A stretch of DNA of 49,815 bases, from positions 1 to 49,815 of the forward strand of contig JAFGFO010000037.1 of assembly GCA_016931085.1 (NCBI GenBank), read 5' to 3'. The position numbers were made by a program, and so were the translations under genes. Origin of the DNA: Thermoflexales bacterium. Its GTDB lineage: Bacteria; Chloroflexota; Anaerolineae; Fen-1058. The notes below the pieces were generated by a model, which did not search any database, was not told the DNA's origin, and saw only the letters and a program-made list of their open reading frames with translations. Positions 23,881 through 33,203 of the stretch are shown in pieces. Each line of letters opens with the position of its first letter. The stretch's first letter is position 1.

Positions 23881-24984
23881 ATGCGAGTTCTTTTCTTGGC
23901 GGATGTTGACGCTCAACGCAGTCCGTCGGCGCGGCAGTGGTTCTACAAAATGCACAAGCTCCTGGCCGAGCGCGGCTTTGAAACCTCGCTCAATGCATTC
24001 GATTATTCCGAGTATGATGTGGTTATCATTCTTTGGGTGCGACCGGACTTGATCCAACGGGCGCTCGATCACTCCCCCAAAGCCCATATCGGAATTCTGA
24101 ATACCGGCTACCTGGGATTCCCTCTGAAGTATGTCAGGACGCCAGAGCCGGCGAGTACGCTTGCGTCGATCAGGCAGGTAGTGGACAATGTGGATTTTTT
24201 CATCGGCACGACATTCATGTGGCGCGATCTTGTGCTGCCTTACCAGCGGCGTGTTTACCTGGTCATCGATTACGACGAGCCTGAAGGCAAGCCGATCAAG
24301 CAGCACACGGGCACGACTGATCTGGTGATAGGCTACCACGGCAACGAACTGCATTATGCGCATAACTTTTTTCCGCATGGCGCCAATGCGTTAAAGCGCC
24401 TGGCTTGCGAGCACAATTTTACCCTCAAGATCATCACTAGCGACGCTGGTTCTCAGCCGCGCATTGATGGCGTCAAGACCGAGTTTGTGGAATTCGACCT
24501 GGAGTCGTTTGCCGACGAGATCCAGACTTTCGATATCGGCATTTGCCCGGTGTTTTCTGACATGGCGCAACTGGCCGATCCTTTCATTTATATGCGCAAC
24601 TCTAACCGGGTGCACACGCTGCTTTTTTATGGCATCCCCTCGGTGACCTCGCCCATTCCTCAAGCCTGCCACGACTTGGTGGAGGGCGAGACGGCCTTAT
24701 TCGCCGTCAGTGAAGAGGGCTGGTACGACGCGCTCAAGCGCCTAATCTCGCAGCCAGCTTTGCGCAATCATATTGGCCGCACGGGGCGCGAGATGGTGGC
24801 GTCTCGCTTCTCTACAGAACAAGGGGTCAAAGCCTTTGTTGATATGCTGAACGAAGAGATCAAAATGCCTTTGGTGACAAAGAAAGAGTGGAAAACCCTG
24901 CCTCGACTGGAGCAATCCCACTTTGCTTCGCCGATTAAACGTCTGTGTTGGCAGTTGCGCTCGCGTTTACTTGAGCTCAGGTAA
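23881..24984 (+). CDS. Putative GT-B glycosyltransferase
   Basis: 367 aa. MRVLFLADVDAQRSPSARQW start, ADYDVVI-type strand (YSEYDVVIILWVRPD), ILNTGYLGF, then a C-terminal domain with IGYHGNELHYAHNFFPH, FDLESFADEIQTFDIGICPVFSD, FYGIPSVTSPIPQACHDLVEG and GETALFAVSEEGWYDAL, the last matching donor-domain ends of GT1/GT4-like enzymes. No clear E-x7-E. ATG 23881 chosen since homologous pattern begins there; the frame extends into the preceding gene from 23833. Donor unknown. Confidence 0.72.
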   Translation: MRVLFLADVDAQRSPSARQWFYKMHKLLAERGFETSLNAFDYSEYDVVIILWVRPDLIQRALDHSPKAHIGILNTGYLGFPLKYVRTPEPASTLASIRQVVDNVDFFIGTTFMWRDLVLPYQRRVYLVIDYDEPEGKPIKQHTGTTDLVIGYHGNELHYAHNFFPHGANALKRLACEHNFTLKIITSDAGSQPRIDGVKTEFVEFDLESFADEIQTFDIGICPVFSDMAQLADPFIYMRNSNRVHTLLFYGIPSVTSPIPQACHDLVEGETALFAVSEEGWYDALKRLISQPALRNHIGRTGREMVASRFSTEQGVKAFVDMLNEEIKMPLVTKKEWKTLPRLEQSHFASPIKRLCWQLRSRLLELR

Positions 24985-25017
24985 AGCAGCGGCTCGTCTG
25001 ATCAAGTAGAAATAACT

Positions 25018-25704
25018 GTGTCAAGACCATCTTTTTACACTGATTATCAATATACTGACCGCAAAACCAAAGCCCGTTATGTCTGGCTCAAATACCAGTC
25101 CATCTTGCGCGGTCAAAGTATTCTGGATGTGGGTGCTGACGAATGTCATCTCAAGCAATATCTGGATGAGGGAAGCTCCTATTGCGGCATTGGCCTGGGC
25201 GAGCACGTCGAGCGTCATGTGAATCTCGAGAGAGAAAAAGTTCCTTTCCCGGACAATTCCTTTGATTGTGTGCTTTGCCTGGATGTCTTGGAACATCTGG
25301 ACAATATCCACGAGATTTTTGACGAGCTTTGCCGGGTCACGCGTCGCCATGTGATTATCTCGTTGCCTAACCCATGGGGTAACTTTTACGGAGTGCTGTG
25401 TTTTGGCGATTATCGGCCGGACCAAGCGATCAAATTTTATGGATTGCCCTTGGAGTCGCCGCAGGATCGACACAAATGGTTTTTTTCAACCGAAGAAGCG
25501 GAGAAATTCATCCTGTACCGGGCAGCCAAAAACGGGATGCAAGTGGCGCAAATGGATTGCCGGGTAGGTGGTGAGGCACGCGGCTGGAAATACCTGGCGC
25601 GAATCTTGGCCAGGACGATTTTGTTGAGGGGCGATTTGAACTTGAAAAATCTTTACGCTGGCACACTATGGGCTGTATTGGAGAAGGGAAACTCGGGAAA
25701 GTAA
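25018..25704 (+). CDS. Class I SAM methyltransferase
   Basis: 228 aa. ILDVGADECHLKQYL replaces the usual GxGxG with GADECH, a variant seen in some Methyltransf_11 proteins; then GIGLGEHVE, FPDNSFDCVLCLDVLEHLD and CRVTRRHVIISLPNP. NPWGNFYG and RHKWFFSTEEAEKF are shared with other glycan-locus methyltransferases. GTG start with no strong Shine-Dalgarno, 33 nt after the previous gene. Confidence 0.82.
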   Translation: MSRPSFYTDYQYTDRKTKARYVWLKYQSILRGQSILDVGADECHLKQYLDEGSSYCGIGLGEHVERHVNLEREKVPFPDNSFDCVLCLDVLEHLDNIHEIFDELCRVTRRHVIISLPNPWGNFYGVLCFGDYRPDQAIKFYGLPLESPQDRHKWFFSTEEAEKFILYRAAKNGMQVAQMDCRVGGEARGWKYLARILARTILLRGDLNLKNLYAGTLWAVLEKGNSGK

Positions 25705-25769
25705 GTGGGGTTGAGTCTGTCATCATCTCTACAAGTGTAAAAGTTTGACTGGTCTAGCTCTTGAGAAGG

Positions 25770-26894
25770 ATGATGAGGACGATATGTTTGGGCAGCTCCT
25801 TGTCAGGTGGCGGTTATATGTTGAGGCAGGTTGTTTCTGAGGCAGTGATACAGGTATTGACTCCAGGAGCCAGGCTTGGAAATCGGCTCGTGGAAAAATT
25901 TTGTGATCCTTATCCCCGCGTGCTGCATAACGGAGCACAAGGTGGGCTTGGTGGGCCAACGGTTAAATTGAATCGAATGCAGAGATACTTTCCCAATGAC
26001 CCATTCGATTATAACATCATCTATTCGGTTTCGGCTCGCATCCCAGCTCACGTGTGTCGCCAGGCCCAGGCGCGGGGGTGTAAGGTAGTCTGTCACGTCA
26101 ACAGCGTCTTTCACCCAGCGTACCGCGCCGATTACGCCGAGCGTAATGCACCCATTGCTGAAGTGTATGCCATGGCTGATTATGTGGTCTATGGCAGTCG
26201 CTATGCCCAAGCTGGCGTAGAGCGTTACCTGGGACAGGTGCCTGTGCCACATAGCATTGTTTATAATGCGGTGGATACAAGCTATTTTCGACCGCCGGAA
26301 GCCCGTGCTCAAGACCGCTTTAATGTTCTGGCTGTAGGCATTCACTACATCCGGCACCGGCTAGAACCGCTTATTCGCGCTATGCCCTATGTGCAGAATG
26401 TGTACCCACAGGCTCGCTTGATTATTGCCGGGCCATTGCAAAAAGGTGAGGGTATCTTTGATTGTGGACTTGGGAGTATGCAAGCTGTGGCGGATGAGGT
26501 GGGGCTTGGGAATGTTGATTGGCTGGGTTCTTATACTCAGAAAGAGGCACCTTTGATCTATGCCCGGGGTGATGTGTTGGTTCACCTCAAACACATGGAT
26601 TGGACCCCCAACACTGTTATTGAGGCCATGGCTTGTGGCTTGCCTATTGTTCATACTGGCAATGGTGGTATGGATGAATTGGTGGGTAGCGCTGGTGTTT
26701 CACTGAATGTGCCTTTTGACTGGGACCAAATTCATACACCAGACCCCTCGTATGTGGCTGAGTGCATCATTGAAGCTTACAAACGGCGGCTCGATTTGGG
26801 TACAATGGCCCGGCAGATAGCCGTGGAGCGCTATGAGATGCAGGCTTGGGTGGAAGCCCACCGTCAAATCTTTGCTAGCTTGTTGCGTCCATAG
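25770..26894 (+). CDS. GT4-like glycosyltransferase
   Basis: 374 aa. NGAQGGLGGPTVKLNRMQRYFP (acceptor-domain loop), YNIIYSVSARIP, VCHVNSVFHPAY, ADYVVYGSRYA, VYNAVDTSYFRPPE, FNVLAVGIHYIRHRLEPL, IYARGDVLVHLKHMDWTPNTVIEAMACGLPIV and GNGGMDELVG. The first Glu of E-x7-E is replaced (HMDWTPNTVIEAM), as in some GT4 subfamilies that act on blood-group-like or lipid acceptors. ATG 25770 follows gagaagg; TTG 25761 is in frame. Confidence 0.82.
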   Translation: MMRTICLGSSLSGGGYMLRQVVSEAVIQVLTPGARLGNRLVEKFCDPYPRVLHNGAQGGLGGPTVKLNRMQRYFPNDPFDYNIIYSVSARIPAHVCRQAQARGCKVVCHVNSVFHPAYRADYAERNAPIAEVYAMADYVVYGSRYAQAGVERYLGQVPVPHSIVYNAVDTSYFRPPEARAQDRFNVLAVGIHYIRHRLEPLIRAMPYVQNVYPQARLIIAGPLQKGEGIFDCGLGSMQAVADEVGLGNVDWLGSYTQKEAPLIYARGDVLVHLKHMDWTPNTVIEAMACGLPIVHTGNGGMDELVGSAGVSLNVPFDWDQIHTPDPSYVAECIIEAYKRRLDLGTMARQIAVERYEMQAWVEAHRQIFASLLRP

Positions 26895-26902
26895 ATCACA
26901 GA

Positions 26903-28135
26903 ATGACAAATCCGAAACAAGTTGTGCAAAAGATTGAGACTTTTGTGAGGGCATGTAATACAGGCCAGATCGGCGAGTACACCATGTACCCTGACGGACA
27001 GGCTATCCTCTATGCTTCTTGCTTTGCTGCTATGGCGTTGCATTACTTGGGTGCGCTAGATGGTCTTGACGCCAGAGAGCGCTGTGCCTGGGCCGATTAT
27101 ATCAAGCAGTGGCAAGATCCGGCGACAGGGCGTTTCCTTGGTCCAGAGCTCGTTCTTGAAGAGCTGACCAGCCCCATCCACGATTGGGAGCATGTGACGC
27201 TGCACCTCGCCGCTCACGTCTTGCCGGCGCTGCATGTGCTGGAGGACCGGCCTGCCTATCGCCTCAATTTCGCGTATCGCTTTTTGAATTTAGAGACTTT
27301 ACGTACCTGGCTTGATCAGCGCGACTGGCGTGATGCTTGGCTGGAGGGCAACAACTTGCTTTTTGTGGGGCAGTTTTTGCTTTACCTGCGCGATTATGAA
27401 GGACGAGGTGAAGCGCAGGCTGCCTTGGATGTTTATTTCGATTGGCTGGATGCAGAGCAGGATCCGGTTACGGGATTGTGGGGCACTGATGGCTATTGCG
27501 ATGCCTATGCGGCTGTGTACGGCGGTTATCATCAACTACTGGTCTATTATGCATGTAATCGTCCGGTGCCTTATGCCGAGCGGATCATTGATACTACTTT
27601 GCAGTTGCAGCATCCTGATGGCAGTTTTACTCGTCACGGCGGCGGCGGCGCTTGTGAAGATGTGGACGCGGTCGATATCTTGGTCAATCTCTACAAGCGC
27701 ACTGGCTACCGGCCGCGTGCAGTGCGCCGCGCCTTGCAGAGAGCGCTGGATAGTGTGCTAGGCCAACAGATGCCGGATGGCGGCTTTGTCTACCGCCGAG
27801 GCGCGCCCTTTGTGCATATGGGTATTGCACGTACCTCTACACCTGCGAACACCTCTCATCTCTTTGCGACGTGGTTTCGTGTGCATACCATCGCCCTGGC
27901 TTGTCAGGTGCTGCTCGATCATCCATTGGCCGAGATTGACTGGCGATTCAACTCTGTGTGTTCTATGGGCTGGCACAATCCCTCATCTCTCCCTGCGCCA
28001 CAGCCAGATCACTGGCAGGATCGTTTGCCTGTGTTCTGGTATCGCCTGGAGGGTCGGCTGCGCATGCTGGCAAGGACAGAGGCAGCAGCATGCGGGCGAC
28101 TGCTAACGTTTCTCCGAAAAACGTTTGCCCGATGA
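26903..28135 (+). CDS. Alpha-toroid protein of unknown function
   Basis: 410 aa, soluble, with repeated helical hairpins and terpene-cyclase/GH-like turns: WQDPATGRFLGPE (about 71-83), QDPVTGLWGTDGYCDAY, QHPDGSFTRHGGGGACEDVDAVDIL, QQMPDGGFVYRRGAPF. The repeated Q-x-PDG-x-F units resemble prenyltransferase/squalene-cyclase alpha/alpha barrels. EDVDAVD could be a catalytic or metal site, but this is speculation. 8 nt after a GT4 gene and followed by a methyltransferase, so it is part of the glycan operon. Second of two such proteins in the window (see 1950-3257). Confidence 0.6.
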   Translation: MTNPKQVVQKIETFVRACNTGQIGEYTMYPDGQAILYASCFAAMALHYLGALDGLDARERCAWADYIKQWQDPATGRFLGPELVLEELTSPIHDWEHVTLHLAAHVLPALHVLEDRPAYRLNFAYRFLNLETLRTWLDQRDWRDAWLEGNNLLFVGQFLLYLRDYEGRGEAQAALDVYFDWLDAEQDPVTGLWGTDGYCDAYAAVYGGYHQLLVYYACNRPVPYAERIIDTTLQLQHPDGSFTRHGGGGACEDVDAVDILVNLYKRTGYRPRAVRRALQRALDSVLGQQMPDGGFVYRRGAPFVHMGIARTSTPANTSHLFATWFRVHTIALACQVLLDHPLAEIDWRFNSVCSMGWHNPSSLPAPQPDHWQDRLPVFWYRLEGRLRMLARTEAAACGRLLTFLRKTFAR

Positions 28136-28160
28136 CCAGGATAGCGTTGAGCAATAAGGA

Positions 28161-28895
28161 GTGTTGCGAGTTTTGAACAAGTTTCTCGCGTCTGCCAGCT
28201 CTTGGGTGGAAAGCCTCATTTATTGTTTTGTGGCCCGTTGGGTGGATGTCCTCTTGCCTTCTGAGGCGTTGCGCTTTCTTTTCCGCCTGGATGCCAGGCT
28301 TTACGTTTTGCAGGGACGATTGGCCGTGGCCTATGGCGGTGGTGTGCACACCAAGCATCGCCATACACACTATCACGATTTCTTTGTCGAGCGTATTCGT
28401 CCTGGCGAGGGTGTGGTGGATATTGGCTGCGGCAATGGCGCGCTGAGTTACGATATTGCTACTCGCGCCGGGGCAGAGGTGATTGGCATTGACTTGAGTG
28501 AGACAAATATTGCCATCGCTCGCCAGCGTTACCCTCACCCTCAGGTACGCTACGTGGTGGGGGATGTATTGCAGAACCTGCCTGGCGAATGCTTTGACGC
28601 GGTGATTCTTTCCAACGTGTTGGAGCATCTCCCCGGCCGGCCCGAGTTCCTGCGGCGCTTGCTGGCGGCTGTGCGGCCCTCTCGCCTGCTCATCCGCGTG
28701 CCGCTCTTTGAGCGTGACTGGCGCGTGCCGCTCAAGCGCGAGCTGGGTGTGGAATGGCGGCTGGATGGCACGCACCAAACCGAGTATACTTTGGAATCCT
28801 TTTCCGAGGAGATGATGGCGGCCGGTTTGGTGATTGCCTATCAAGAAGTGCGCTGGGGAGAGATCTGGGCAGAGATGGTGCCAGGTGATGCCTAA
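28161..28895 (+). CDS. Class I SAM methyltransferase
   Basis: 244 aa. GVVDIGCGNGALSYDIA (about 85-101), VIGIDLSETNIAIAR, FDAVILSNVLEHLPGR, and LIRVPLFERDW, with GTHQTEYTLESFSEEM near the C-terminus as in glycan-locus methyltransferases. The first 60 residues contain a hydrophobic helix (WVESLIYCFVARWVDVLL) that may bind the membrane. GTG start with aagga 5 nt upstream. Overlaps the next gene by 8 nt. Confidence 0.87.
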   Translation: MLRVLNKFLASASSWVESLIYCFVARWVDVLLPSEALRFLFRLDARLYVLQGRLAVAYGGGVHTKHRHTHYHDFFVERIRPGEGVVDIGCGNGALSYDIATRAGAEVIGIDLSETNIAIARQRYPHPQVRYVVGDVLQNLPGECFDAVILSNVLEHLPGRPEFLRRLLAAVRPSRLLIRVPLFERDWRVPLKRELGVEWRLDGTHQTEYTLESFSEEMMAAGLVIAYQEVRWGEIWAEMVPGDA

Positions 28896-29910
28896 AGTCA
28901 GCGTGTTGATGTCGGTCTACAACGGCGAACGTTACCTGCGGGAAGCAGTGGAGAGCATCCTGGGGCAGACCTTGGCCAATTTTGAGTTCATTATCATTGA
29001 TGATGGCTCCACCGATGATACCTGGAACATCCTGGCCGAGTATGCATTCCGCGATCGACGTGTTGTTTTGATTCGGAACGAGGGAAACATTGGCTTGACT
29101 CACTCACTTAACAAGGGCTTGCAATTGGCGCGCGGAGAGTATGTGGCCCGTCTTGATGCTGACGATGTATCATTGCCCGAAAGGCTGGATAGACAGGTAC
29201 ATTATCTAGACTTGCATCCTCACGTTGGTGTGTTGGGCACATGGCTGTCGCGCATAGACGCGAGCGGAAATGTGATCGACACATTGGCGCTTCCCACTGT
29301 ATCTGGCGTCCTCAAGTGGAGCCTGCACTTTGACAATTGTTTCCCACATTCGTCGGTCGTGTTACGTCGTGCGCTCCTCGATCAAGTGGGCGCTTATTCC
29401 TCTGATGTGGCCTATGCTCAGGATTATGAACTTTGGTCGCGTATGAGCACCCGAACTCTATTGGCAAACTTGCCCCAGGTCTTGCTCCTTCGGCGCCTTG
29501 GCGCCGATAACATCTCCGCCATACATTTGCAAGCCCAGAGCGAGATTGTTATCGAGGTGATGCAGGCGACAATGGCACGAACTTTGGGCGATGAGGTTCC
29601 TGCTGGCTTCGTGATGAATTTACATCGAATGATGCGCGGGGTAACTCTTCCAGATTCGCAATCCGTTTGCGAGCTTGCTCGTTTTATCGACCGGCTTCTT
29701 CACGCCTATCTAGCGTCTGAGCCGCTGAGTGATACAGAGGCCAGGTGGGTTGTGCGCGATGCTGCCAGCAAGTTGTATATCCTGGTGGGGCAGAATGTCA
29801 AGGCTTACCCCAGAGCTGCGTTGCAAGTCGCTTTCCAGGCTGAACGGCTCGACCCACGCTTGCCTTCTTTTCAAACGCTTTTGAGCTTGGCACGTGATGT
29901 GGTATACTAA
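28888..29910 (+). CDS. GT2 family glycosyltransferase
   Basis: 340 aa, GT-A fold. PKVSVLMSVYNGERYLREAV at the N-terminus, IIIDDGSTDDTW (donor-site Asp), GEYVARLDADDVSLPERL (DxD motif, DADD), then an HSSVVLRRALL and YAQDYELWSRMS segment with the acidic acceptor-side residues. No membrane helix, so it probably acts on a lipid-linked acceptor at the cytosolic face. ATG 28888 chosen; the frame runs upstream to 28834 inside the methyltransferase gene. Confidence 0.9.
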   Translation: MPKVSVLMSVYNGERYLREAVESILGQTLANFEFIIIDDGSTDDTWNILAEYAFRDRRVVLIRNEGNIGLTHSLNKGLQLARGEYVARLDADDVSLPERLDRQVHYLDLHPHVGVLGTWLSRIDASGNVIDTLALPTVSGVLKWSLHFDNCFPHSSVVLRRALLDQVGAYSSDVAYAQDYELWSRMSTRTLLANLPQVLLLRRLGADNISAIHLQAQSEIVIEVMQATMARTLGDEVPAGFVMNLHRMMRGVTLPDSQSVCELARFIDRLLHAYLASEPLSDTEARWVVRDAASKLYILVGQNVKAYPRAALQVAFQAERLDPRLPSFQTLLSLARDVVY

Positions 29911-29964
29911 ATACCTTGTGCTTTTGTCGTAACATTAGAGCAGGGTGGAAGAGGCAGGCGTGTG

Positions 29965-30900
29965 ATGATGGAGAGAAAAGCTCGACCCAAAATATCTGTC
30001 ATTATCCCAACCCGTGATCGGGAGGATGTTTTGCCAGGATGTCTTGATCGCTTGCTGGCAGAACCTGGACCGCCCTTTGAGGTGATTGTGGTTGATGCTT
30101 CGTCTTCGGATGCCACGCAGTCAGTTCTGTCGCGCTGCTACCCGTCAGTGGTCAATTGCCGGGTGGGCAATGTCCCCTACAGCATGGTTTCTAATCGTAA
30201 CATTGGCATTTCTCTTGCACGAGGCGAGATTGTAGCTTTTATTGACGATGATTGTTACGTGCTGCCTGGCTGGCTGCGCGAGCTTTGCCAGGCATTCGAG
30301 GACCCGCAAGTGGTTGCGGCCGGCGGGCGCATTATCTATCATCCCTGGAAAGAGTGTTTGCATGGTGAGCCGGTTGCCACACTCGATTTGGACCGAGATC
30401 TTATCTGGGCTGAGTGGGATAGGGTATTGGGTCATGCGATCGACGTGCCTCATTTACCTGGCGGCAACTGCGCCGTCAGGCGGGAGGCGGCGCTGGCCGT
30501 AGGCGGGTTCGATACTACCTTTACCGGTTCGGCCAATCTCGAAGAGACCGACTTTTTCTTGCGCGTTTCCAGGACCGGCGGGCGGTTGGTGTTTGTGCCG
30601 ACGGCCGTGGTCGAACACCGCGCCGTCCCAAGGGTGGATAATATCCAACGCAGCCTGACAAATTACACGTATCGCTTTTCGGCAGTTAGAAATCGCTTGT
30701 ACTTTTTGCGTAAACACCAAGCGCCGGGACTAGGCATAGGTGTCTGCCGCCAATTTCGAGATGCGGTCGTTGGAACTGGAAAGTTGCTGGTCGATGCGGT
30801 GATCTTTGCGGCGGCCTCGATGGCTGGGATTCTGATTGGGTTGTGTACCCCTGCAGTGAGCAAAAGCGCAGGGTTGACGCAGGAGATGAAAGATACTTAG
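29965..30900 (+). CDS. GT2 family glycosyltransferase with C-terminal membrane segment
   Basis: 311 aa. KISVIIPTRDREDVLPGCLD, VVDASSSDATQ, RNIGISLARGEIVAFIDDDCYV (DxD as DDD), GGNCAVRREAALAVGGFD and ANLEETDFFLRVSRTG are the standard GT2 landmarks. LLVDAVIFAAASMAGILIGLC near the end is hydrophobic enough for one membrane helix. GTG 29962, ATG 29965 or ATG 29968 could be the start; gaggcagg lies just upstream. Confidence 0.88.
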   Translation: MMERKARPKISVIIPTRDREDVLPGCLDRLLAEPGPPFEVIVVDASSSDATQSVLSRCYPSVVNCRVGNVPYSMVSNRNIGISLARGEIVAFIDDDCYVLPGWLRELCQAFEDPQVVAAGGRIIYHPWKECLHGEPVATLDLDRDLIWAEWDRVLGHAIDVPHLPGGNCAVRREAALAVGGFDTTFTGSANLEETDFFLRVSRTGGRLVFVPTAVVEHRAVPRVDNIQRSLTNYTYRFSAVRNRLYFLRKHQAPGLGIGVCRQFRDAVVGTGKLLVDAVIFAAASMAGILIGLCTPAVSKSAGLTQEMKDT

Positions 30901-30916
30901 CTTTTAGGAGGCATGC

Positions 30917-31792
30917 GTGCCAAAGTGGCCTATAGATGCGAAACTGTGGCGTGACATTCGCCATGAACCATCGCTGCTGTTTAAACTGGTTTGCCTCAGG
31001 TATTATAAACTGACCAGGCAAGCTATTGCCACGAAAAAGGTGAGGGGTAAAGTCAATTTCAAGTTTGATTTTTCTTTGGACAGAGCTGTTGAGGTTATGT
31101 ATGTTGACAGGTACGAACTTGAAATGCTCAGGCTACTTCGCCGCCTCCTCAAACCGGGAGATACGTTCATTGACGCAGGGGCGAATATAGGTTATATAAC
31201 AGCTTATGCAGCTAGTCTAGTGGGGCCAAAGGGACAGGTGCATAGTTTTGAACCTGTTCTGGCTTACTATGATCGTTTAGCAGATGTTGCTCGTCTCAAT
31301 CCTGACTATGGTATTTATGTAAATAATTGTGCCCTGGGTGATTGTGAAGGAGCCGCGCCTATCGCGGTGACTTTACTGCCCAATATTGGGTGGAATACGA
31401 TGGTAGATGGCTTGATGGCAAAAGAGACCATACGAGATACAATGATGGTCCGGGTTCGGCGGCTTGACGATTACCTTGCTGAACGCGACGTCTCACGAGT
31501 ATCGTGCGTCAAGATTGACACTGAGGGTTTTGAGTTGCCTATACTGCGGGGGTTTACCCACTTTCTTGACCGATTTGCTTGTCATAGTTATCCAGTTCTC
31601 CTGATGGAGATAGCTCCTGGTGCTTATCCATTACTGGGGGCAAATCTTGATGAGTTGGCGGCCTGGTTGAGATATTATTCCTATTCGGTATGTGCGGTGT
31701 GTGAGCCCAGGCATACGGTTGCTGTATCTGAATTGACTAGGACAAGCAATGTGGTCTGCATCCCAGCCGGCTTGTCACTTGATCGATTTTGA
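30917..31792 (+). CDS. FkbM-family SAM methyltransferase
   Basis: 291 aa. FIDAGANIGYITAYAA (motif I, about 93-108), VHSFEPVLAYYDRL, NNCALGD and CVKIDTEGFELPILRG are diagnostic of FkbM O-methyltransferases, which methylate sugars or macrolides. Basic N-terminus with an amphipathic helix. GTG 30917 has taggagg 7 nt upstream, one of the best Shine-Dalgarno sequences in the block. It has the lowest GC impression in this region, in line with recent acquisition. Confidence 0.9.
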   Translation: MPKWPIDAKLWRDIRHEPSLLFKLVCLRYYKLTRQAIATKKVRGKVNFKFDFSLDRAVEVMYVDRYELEMLRLLRRLLKPGDTFIDAGANIGYITAYAASLVGPKGQVHSFEPVLAYYDRLADVARLNPDYGIYVNNCALGDCEGAAPIAVTLLPNIGWNTMVDGLMAKETIRDTMMVRVRRLDDYLAERDVSRVSCVKIDTEGFELPILRGFTHFLDRFACHSYPVLLMEIAPGAYPLLGANLDELAAWLRYYSYSVCAVCEPRHTVAVSELTRTSNVVCIPAGLSLDRF

Positions 31793-31855
31793 CTATTTGC
31801 GCCAGCCGCGTTGGGTGTATTTCGCGTGAATCGTTGATAAAAGTGAGGGTCTGAC

Positions 31856-33037
31856 ATGGGCGAGAAACTTGCAAGGCCTCTAAAGGTGCGTCACGTGTTG
31901 CCCCAGCATGGGAAAGTGCCGGTGGACCCCGCTCGAGAAGCCGTCAGCGGCTTTTTGAGCACCGTGATTGGCCTGGCGAGGGCCCAGGCAAGTGCCGGGA
32001 AGAAAGTGCATGTCTATGGTTGGCGACCTGACCGGCTTGTCAGCTCTTTTCAGTGGGATGATGGAACGAGGGTGACCACGAGTTCTGGGATTCCAGGTTT
32101 GCGCTTCGGGAAGTACGATTTTCGTTACTTTAGTATGATCAAGCTCCTCACGTCTTTGACTGATGTGGCCGATATCATGCAAGTGCATACACAGCCGTAT
32201 CAACTCAAGTTATCGAATTGTCGCAAAAAAGTTTTGCATCTCAATTATATGCTTCCCTTCGACAAGCTCCCAGGAGCGTTGATCGCACAGGCGGCGGCAG
32301 TTTTGTGCGTCAATAGTTTCATGCGAGATCGCTTTGTGGCCGGTCTCGATTACCCCCCAGAGCGGGTTCACGTTGTGTACAATGGTGTCGAGCCGTCCCG
32401 CTTTCAGGCTACTTTCGACGTTGGCGAGATACGGGCTGCTTGGCATGCCTCGCCTAATGACATTGTGATCTTGTACGCCGGCGCCATCGTTCCAGTCAAG
32501 GGATTGTTATATTTGGTGCGCGCGTTGAGGGTGCTTTTCCCTGCCTACTCTAATGTGCGCCTTGTCATTGTCGGCTCGACACGCATCTGGCAGCAAAACA
32601 CTGCGCATGAGGGGCGCTCGGCCAGCTATGACACTGTGCTTGAAGACGAAGCGCGTGGGCTGCCTGTTTGCTTCGCCGGAGAGGCGCCTTTTGCTCAAAT
32701 GCCGGCGATTTATAGCGCTTGTGATATTTTTGTGCTCCCATCTGTTATCGATGAGGGTCTCCCACTTTCAGTCATCGAGGCCATGGCGGCCGGCAAGCCC
32801 GTGGTGGGCTCCGCGGTAGGTGGGATATCAGAAGCGGTTGTGCAGGGCGAGACGGGTTTCTTGGTCCCGCCTGGGGAGCCAGAGGCGCTTGCCGCTGCCC
32901 TGAAGAGACTGGTGGAGGATCGTACCCTGGCGACCAGGTTCGGATGCACTGGCCGGGAAAGAGTTCACTCTCTCTTTGCCTGGTCTCAGATTGAAAAGCA
33001 AGTGGATCAAATCTACCGGGATGTCCTTGGGTTGTAA
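31856..33037 (+). CDS. GT4-type glycosyltransferase
   Basis: 393 aa. PAREAVSGFLSTVIGLARAQASAG (acceptor loop), VLCVNSFMRDRFV, VVYNGVEPSRFQ, ILYAGAIVPVKGLLYLVRAL, FVLPSVIDEGLPLSVIEAMAAGKPVV with E-x7-E, GGISEAVVQGETGFLVPPGEPEAL. All are GT4 hallmarks. Last gene before the insertion sequence; the original start of the next gene (GTG 33042) was only 4 nt after this stop. Confidence 0.88.
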   Translation: MGEKLARPLKVRHVLPQHGKVPVDPAREAVSGFLSTVIGLARAQASAGKKVHVYGWRPDRLVSSFQWDDGTRVTTSSGIPGLRFGKYDFRYFSMIKLLTSLTDVADIMQVHTQPYQLKLSNCRKKVLHLNYMLPFDKLPGALIAQAAAVLCVNSFMRDRFVAGLDYPPERVHVVYNGVEPSRFQATFDVGEIRAAWHASPNDIVILYAGAIVPVKGLLYLVRALRVLFPAYSNVRLVIVGSTRIWQQNTAHEGRSASYDTVLEDEARGLPVCFAGEAPFAQMPAIYSACDIFVLPSVIDEGLPLSVIEAMAAGKPVVGSAVGGISEAVVQGETGFLVPPGEPEALAAALKRLVEDRTLATRFGCTGRERVHSLFAWSQIEKQVDQIYRDVLGL

Positions 33038-33041
33038 TTTT

Positions 33042-33072
33042 GTGGAGTTACAGACATTGGATTGGAATTTTT
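33042..33072 (+). pseudogene. Detached 5' end of the 35003 methyltransferase gene
   Basis: GTG 33042 opens MELQTLDW and continues into AAT TTT T at 33066-33072, where the insertion sequence begins. Removing the element and one copy of the 8-bp duplication restores one frame, MELQTLDWNFLYRFDPLDRL, into the gene now at 35003-35692. The fragment is now 8 codons without a body. Confidence 0.75.
33065..33072 (+). repeat. Target-site duplication, left copy (gaattttt)
   Basis: The 8 bases gaattttt directly precede the left terminal repeat and are repeated exactly at 35008-35015 after the right one. This is direct evidence of insertion by transposition. Confidence 0.92.
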
Positions 33073-33084
33073 GGCATGGTTCAT

Positions 33085-33104
33085 TCTGCCCCTTCGGGGG
33101 CAGA
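33085..33104. terminator. Stem-loop at the left end of the insertion sequence
   Basis: Perfect 8-bp arms tctgcccc (33085-33092) and ggggcaga (33097-33104) with a ttcg loop. It lies between the transposase stop and the left terminal repeat. No T-run follows on either strand, so it may be a weak terminator or a structure that blocks external read-through. Confidence 0.45.
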
Positions 33105-33203
33105 GAAACTGGTTGACAAATTAGATTACACTTTTGATTCATAGACATGGCCAAGTCCATCGCCACAGCGATAAGGATGAACCGTATTCAGTTGATGACG
33201 CGC

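Noticed and set aside
33085..33104. Terminator for the 31856-33037 glycosyltransferase
   Set aside because: The hairpin begins inside the insertion sequence's terminal repeat, so it belongs to the element and was not part of the original operon.
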